A stretch of DNA of 64,000 nt, taken from positions 320,441-384,440 of the forward strand of contig NZ_JAOAOQ010000001.1 of NCBI RefSeq assembly GCF_030398385.1, read 5' to 3'. The notes beneath the pieces are model-generated. The model ran no database searches, was not told the origin of the DNA, and saw only the letters and a list, made by a program, of their open reading frames with translations. Source of the DNA: Aquibium sp. ELW1220. Its GTDB lineage: Bacteria > Pseudomonadota > Alphaproteobacteria > Rhizobiales > Rhizobiaceae. Every line of letters starts with the position of its first letter. Positions within the stretch are counted from its first letter, which is position 1. The position numbers and the translations under genes were made by a program. This document shows positions 61,993 through 64,000 of the stretch, in pieces.

Positions 61993-62751
61993 CTATCGCG
62001 CCAGCCAGCCGCCATCGACCGGTATCACGGCGCCGTGGACGTAGGTTGCCGCATCGCTGGCGAGGAACACCGCCGTCCCGCCGATGTCGGACGCCTGGCC
62101 CCAGCGGCCGGCGGGGATGCGCTTCAGGATGTCCTCGCGGCGCACCGGGTCGGCGCGCAGTGCCTCGGTGTTGTTTGTCTCGATGTAGCCGGGCGCGATC
62201 GCGTTGACGTTGATGCCCTTCGCCGCCCATTCGTTGGCGAGCAGCTTCGTCAGGCCGGCCAGCCCACTCTTCGACGCGGTGTAGGAAGCGACCCGGATGC
62301 CGCCCTGGAAGGAGAGCAGTGACGCGACGTTGACGATACGCCCCGACCGTCCGGCGGCGAAGGACTTTCGCGCGAAGGCCTGGCAGAGCAGGAAGACGGA
62401 CTTCAGATTGACGTCCATCACCGCGTCCCAGTCATCCTCCGAGAAGTCGACGGCATCGGCGCGCCGGATGATGCCGGCATTGTTGACCAGGATGTCGATC
62501 GGCCCGTGTGCGTCCCAGGCAGCGTCGAACGCCGCCGCGACGCGGCCCGTGTCGCCGAGGTCGGCGGAAATCTCCCGAAGCGTCCCGCCCGCGGCCTCCA
62601 CCGCCGCCCGGGTGCCGGCCATCGAGGATCGCCCGACCGCCAGGATTTCCGCGCCGGCCTCGGCCAGCGAGATCGCGATGCCCTGGCCGATGCCGGTGTT
62701 GGCGCCCGTCACCATGGCCCGGCGCCCCGTCAGGTCGAAGACGTTCTTCAA
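61993..62751 (-). CDS. kduD: 2-dehydro-3-deoxy-D-gluconate 5-dehydrogenase
   Basis: A 252-aa SDR. NAD motif is TGANTGIGQGIAISLAEAG, the active-site Tyr/Lys in YTASKSGL, and NNTEALRADPVRREDILKRIPAGRWG is typical of KduD. It reduces 2,5-diketo-3-deoxygluconate to 2-keto-3-deoxygluconate in pectin/uronate breakdown. The start overlaps the kduI stop by ATGA. Confidence 0.93.
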   Translation of the reverse strand: MKNVFDLTGRRAMVTGANTGIGQGIAISLAEAGAEILAVGRSSMAGTRAAVEAAGGTLREISADLGDTGRVAAAFDAAWDAHGPIDILVNNAGIIRRADAVDFSEDDWDAVMDVNLKSVFLLCQAFARKSFAAGRSGRIVNVASLLSFQGGIRVASYTASKSGLAGLTKLLANEWAAKGINVNAIAPGYIETNNTEALRADPVRREDILKRIPAGRWGQASDIGGTAVFLASDAATYVHGAVIPVDGGWLAR

Positions 62752-63605
62752 CGAAGGTCTCCCATGCCGACGGGATCGACGTCGGTGTAGTCGACATTGT
62801 CGCCGGCCATCGCCCAGATGAAGGCGTAGTTCGACGTTCCGGCGCCCGAATGGATCGACCAGCCCGGCGACAGGATCGCCTCCTCGTTGCGCACCACGAG
62901 GTGGCGTGTCTCGTCCGGCTCGCCCATGAAGTGGAAGACGCAGGCATTCTCCGCCAGGCCGAAATAGAGATAGGCCTCCGAGCGCCGGTCGTGCACGTGG
63001 CAGGGCATGGTGTTCCAGACCGAGCCGGTCGCGAGCTGAGTCATGCCGACGACGAGCTGGCAGGTCCTTGCGCCCTCCGGATGCACGAACTGGAAGATCG
63101 AGCGCTCGTTGGACGTCTCGCGGCTGCCGAGGTCTAGCCGCTTGGCGTCGCCGATCTGGATCGTCCGCGTCGGGTGAGCCTGGTGCGCCGGCGCGCTGAG
63201 CAGATAGTATTTGGCGGGATCATTCGCATCGTCGGAGGCGAAGGCCACGTCCTGCGCGCCCATGCCGACATAGATCATGTCGCGCGCGCCGAGCACGAAA
63301 CGCTCACCCTCGACGGTGACCGCGCCGGCACCGCCGATGTTGACGGCGATCAGCTCGCGCCGGTCGAGGAAGGCCTTGGTGCCGGTCGGCTTGATCGCCT
63401 CCAGCGCGAGCGGCGCGTCCGTGGGCAGGGCGCCGCCGACGATCATCCGGTCGTAATGCGTGTAGGTCAGCGACACGAGGCCGGGCCTGAACAGGTCGGG
63501 GATGTGGAAATTGTGCCGCAGCTCGTCGGTGCCCATGGCGGCGCCAGTGGCGGGGTCGATCGCGAAACGCGACGAAAACTCGGTGTTGCGGAGGGACTGT
63601 GTCAT
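62748..63605 (-). CDS. kduI: 5-dehydro-4-deoxy-D-glucuronate isomerase
   Basis: A 285-aa zinc cupin. Metal ligands appear in MPCHVHDRRSEAYLYF (two His, one Glu) and a later His in GWSIHSGAGTSNYAF. It isomerises 5-keto-4-deoxyuronate to 2,5-diketo-3-deoxygluconate, feeding KduD. Length is normal. It lies 31 bp behind the GntR-type gene. Confidence 0.95.
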   Translation of the reverse strand: MTQSLRNTEFSSRFAIDPATGAAMGTDELRHNFHIPDLFRPGLVSLTYTHYDRMIVGGALPTDAPLALEAIKPTGTKAFLDRRELIAVNIGGAGAVTVEGERFVLGARDMIYVGMGAQDVAFASDDANDPAKYYLLSAPAHQAHPTRTIQIGDAKRLDLGSRETSNERSIFQFVHPEGARTCQLVVGMTQLATGSVWNTMPCHVHDRRSEAYLYFGLAENACVFHFMGEPDETRHLVVRNEEAILSPGWSIHSGAGTSNYAFIWAMAGDNVDYTDVDPVGMGDLR

Positions 63606-63636
63606 GAACTCTCTCGTGCTGGCCGCGTCGCGTGCG

Positions 63637-64000
63637 TCACGACCGGTGGGGGCGGGAGGCGGAGGCGATGGACGCCGGATCGAAGCCGGCGAGACGCTCC
63701 CGGTAGCGTTGCTGGCTGGCGGTCAGGTGCGCGCGCATCGCGTCGCGGGCCGCCTGGCCATCTCCGGCGGAGATGGCCTTGATGATCTTCCAGTGCTCGC
63801 GCTGCAGCCCCACCTGGTACTCCACCGTCAGCACGCTTTCGGTGCCCCAGGGCGAGGCGACGTCGCAGGGGATGGTTCGGCTGCCGAGCGCGTCCAGCAC
63901 CTCGACGTAGAAGGGATTGTTGGTGGCCGCCGCAATGGCGCGATGGATGGCGAAATCCGACTTGCCGGTCGCTTGCCGCGCACCGAGCTGCCGGTCGAAA
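63637..64000 (-). CDS. FadR/GntR family regulator, C-terminal part (runs off the window)
   Basis: The frame is open to the end of the window: 120 residues of an FCD effector-binding domain are present (FAIHRAIAAATNNPFYVEVL, then EHWKIIKAISAGDGQAARDAMRAHL). The final His of the metal site in RAHL is visible. FCD-type GntR proteins bind sugar acids and often repress uronate genes such as kduI-kduD downstream. The N-terminal winged helix lies outside. The C-terminal tail is Ser/Arg-rich. Confidence 0.9.
   Translation of the reverse strand, partial: FDRQLGARQATGKSDFAIHRAIAAATNNPFYVEVLDALGSRTIPCDVASPWGTESVLTVEYQVGLQREHWKIIKAISAGDGQAARDAMRAHLTASQQRYRERLAGFDPASIASASRPHRS

Overview
The window is GC-rich (roughly two-thirds G+C), densely packed DNA with long antisense shadow frames. 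It looks like the chromosome of an alphaproteobacterium of the Hyphomicrobiales (Rhizobiales). The evidence is several tripartite TRAP and NitT/TauT-type transporters, an NDUFA9-like complex I protein, a GC-rich tRNA-Leu(CAG), and Rhizobiales-style palindromic intergenic repeats built on CCTCGGGCTTGTCCCGAGG. Placement near the Phyllobacteriaceae (Mesorhizobium-like) is inference. No phage, plasmid or transposase gene is visible.

Layout. (1) 1-19552 is a catabolic region. It holds the 3' end of a QuiC/HPPD-like gene. Next is an eight-gene minus-strand operon: a TRAP transporter, HpcH aldolase, DUF6282 hydrolase-like protein, beta-keto acid cleavage enzyme, flavodoxin-fold oxidoreductase and SDR. 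A cupin and an IclR regulator diverge from it. After a secreted Ig-like protein comes a second minus-strand operon: shikimate dehydrogenase-like enzyme, TRAP DctP-DctQ-DctM, SMP-30 lactonase and a second DctP. A TetR gene diverges from this operon and is followed by an esterase and a DUF3237 protein. (2) 19656-30037 is a head-to-head pair of giant helicases: a 1664-aa DUF4011/SF1 helicase/PD-(D/E)XK nuclease and a 1701-aa DEDD-exonuclease/RecQ/UvrD fusion. This is the most unusual part of the window and a candidate genome-defence or DNA-processing module. (3) 30475-36062 carries MFS and EamA transporters, a membrane protein-YCII-ECF42-type sigma operon, and a periplasmic LCCL-domain protein. 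(4) 36728-48287 is mostly core genes: tRNA-Leu, gpmA, dapB, an ABC exporter, glk, mgsA, mepA, an SDR, queG, a GST, uppP and the NDUFA9-like gene. (5) 48427-53427 has homogentisate dioxygenase (hmgA), an MBL-fold hydrolase, a flavin monooxygenase and DUF2783, interrupted by an orphan Phd antitoxin and intergenic repeats. (6) 53607-64000 holds a NitT/TauT-type ABC importer and a plant-polysaccharide/uronate cluster (GH43, aldo/keto reductase, gnd, antidote-type HTH, kdgF, kduD, kduI, GntR regulator).

How the genes may work together. The two TRAP operons look built to import carboxylated (possibly cyclic or aromatic-derived) substrates and process them with dehydrogenase, lactonase, aldolase and keto-acid cleavage enzymes. 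The partial QuiC-like gene and the shikimate dehydrogenase-like gene hint at quinate/shikimate-type compounds, but that is inference. The hmgA group opens homogentisate to maleylacetoacetate. The kdgF-kduI-kduD group converts unsaturated uronates toward 2-keto-3-deoxygluconate. The overall picture is a soil or plant-associated heterotroph.

Regulatory sites visible in the DNA include paired 18-bp operator-like repeats at the TetR/shikimate dehydrogenase divergent promoter, GTTCCG-type palindromes between dctP and the cupin gene, stem-loops between dctP and dctQ in both TRAP operons, a CTAAAC-type palindrome before mgsA, a TGTCGA ECF-like promoter, and a triple 20-bp-phased repeat in the hmgA leader.
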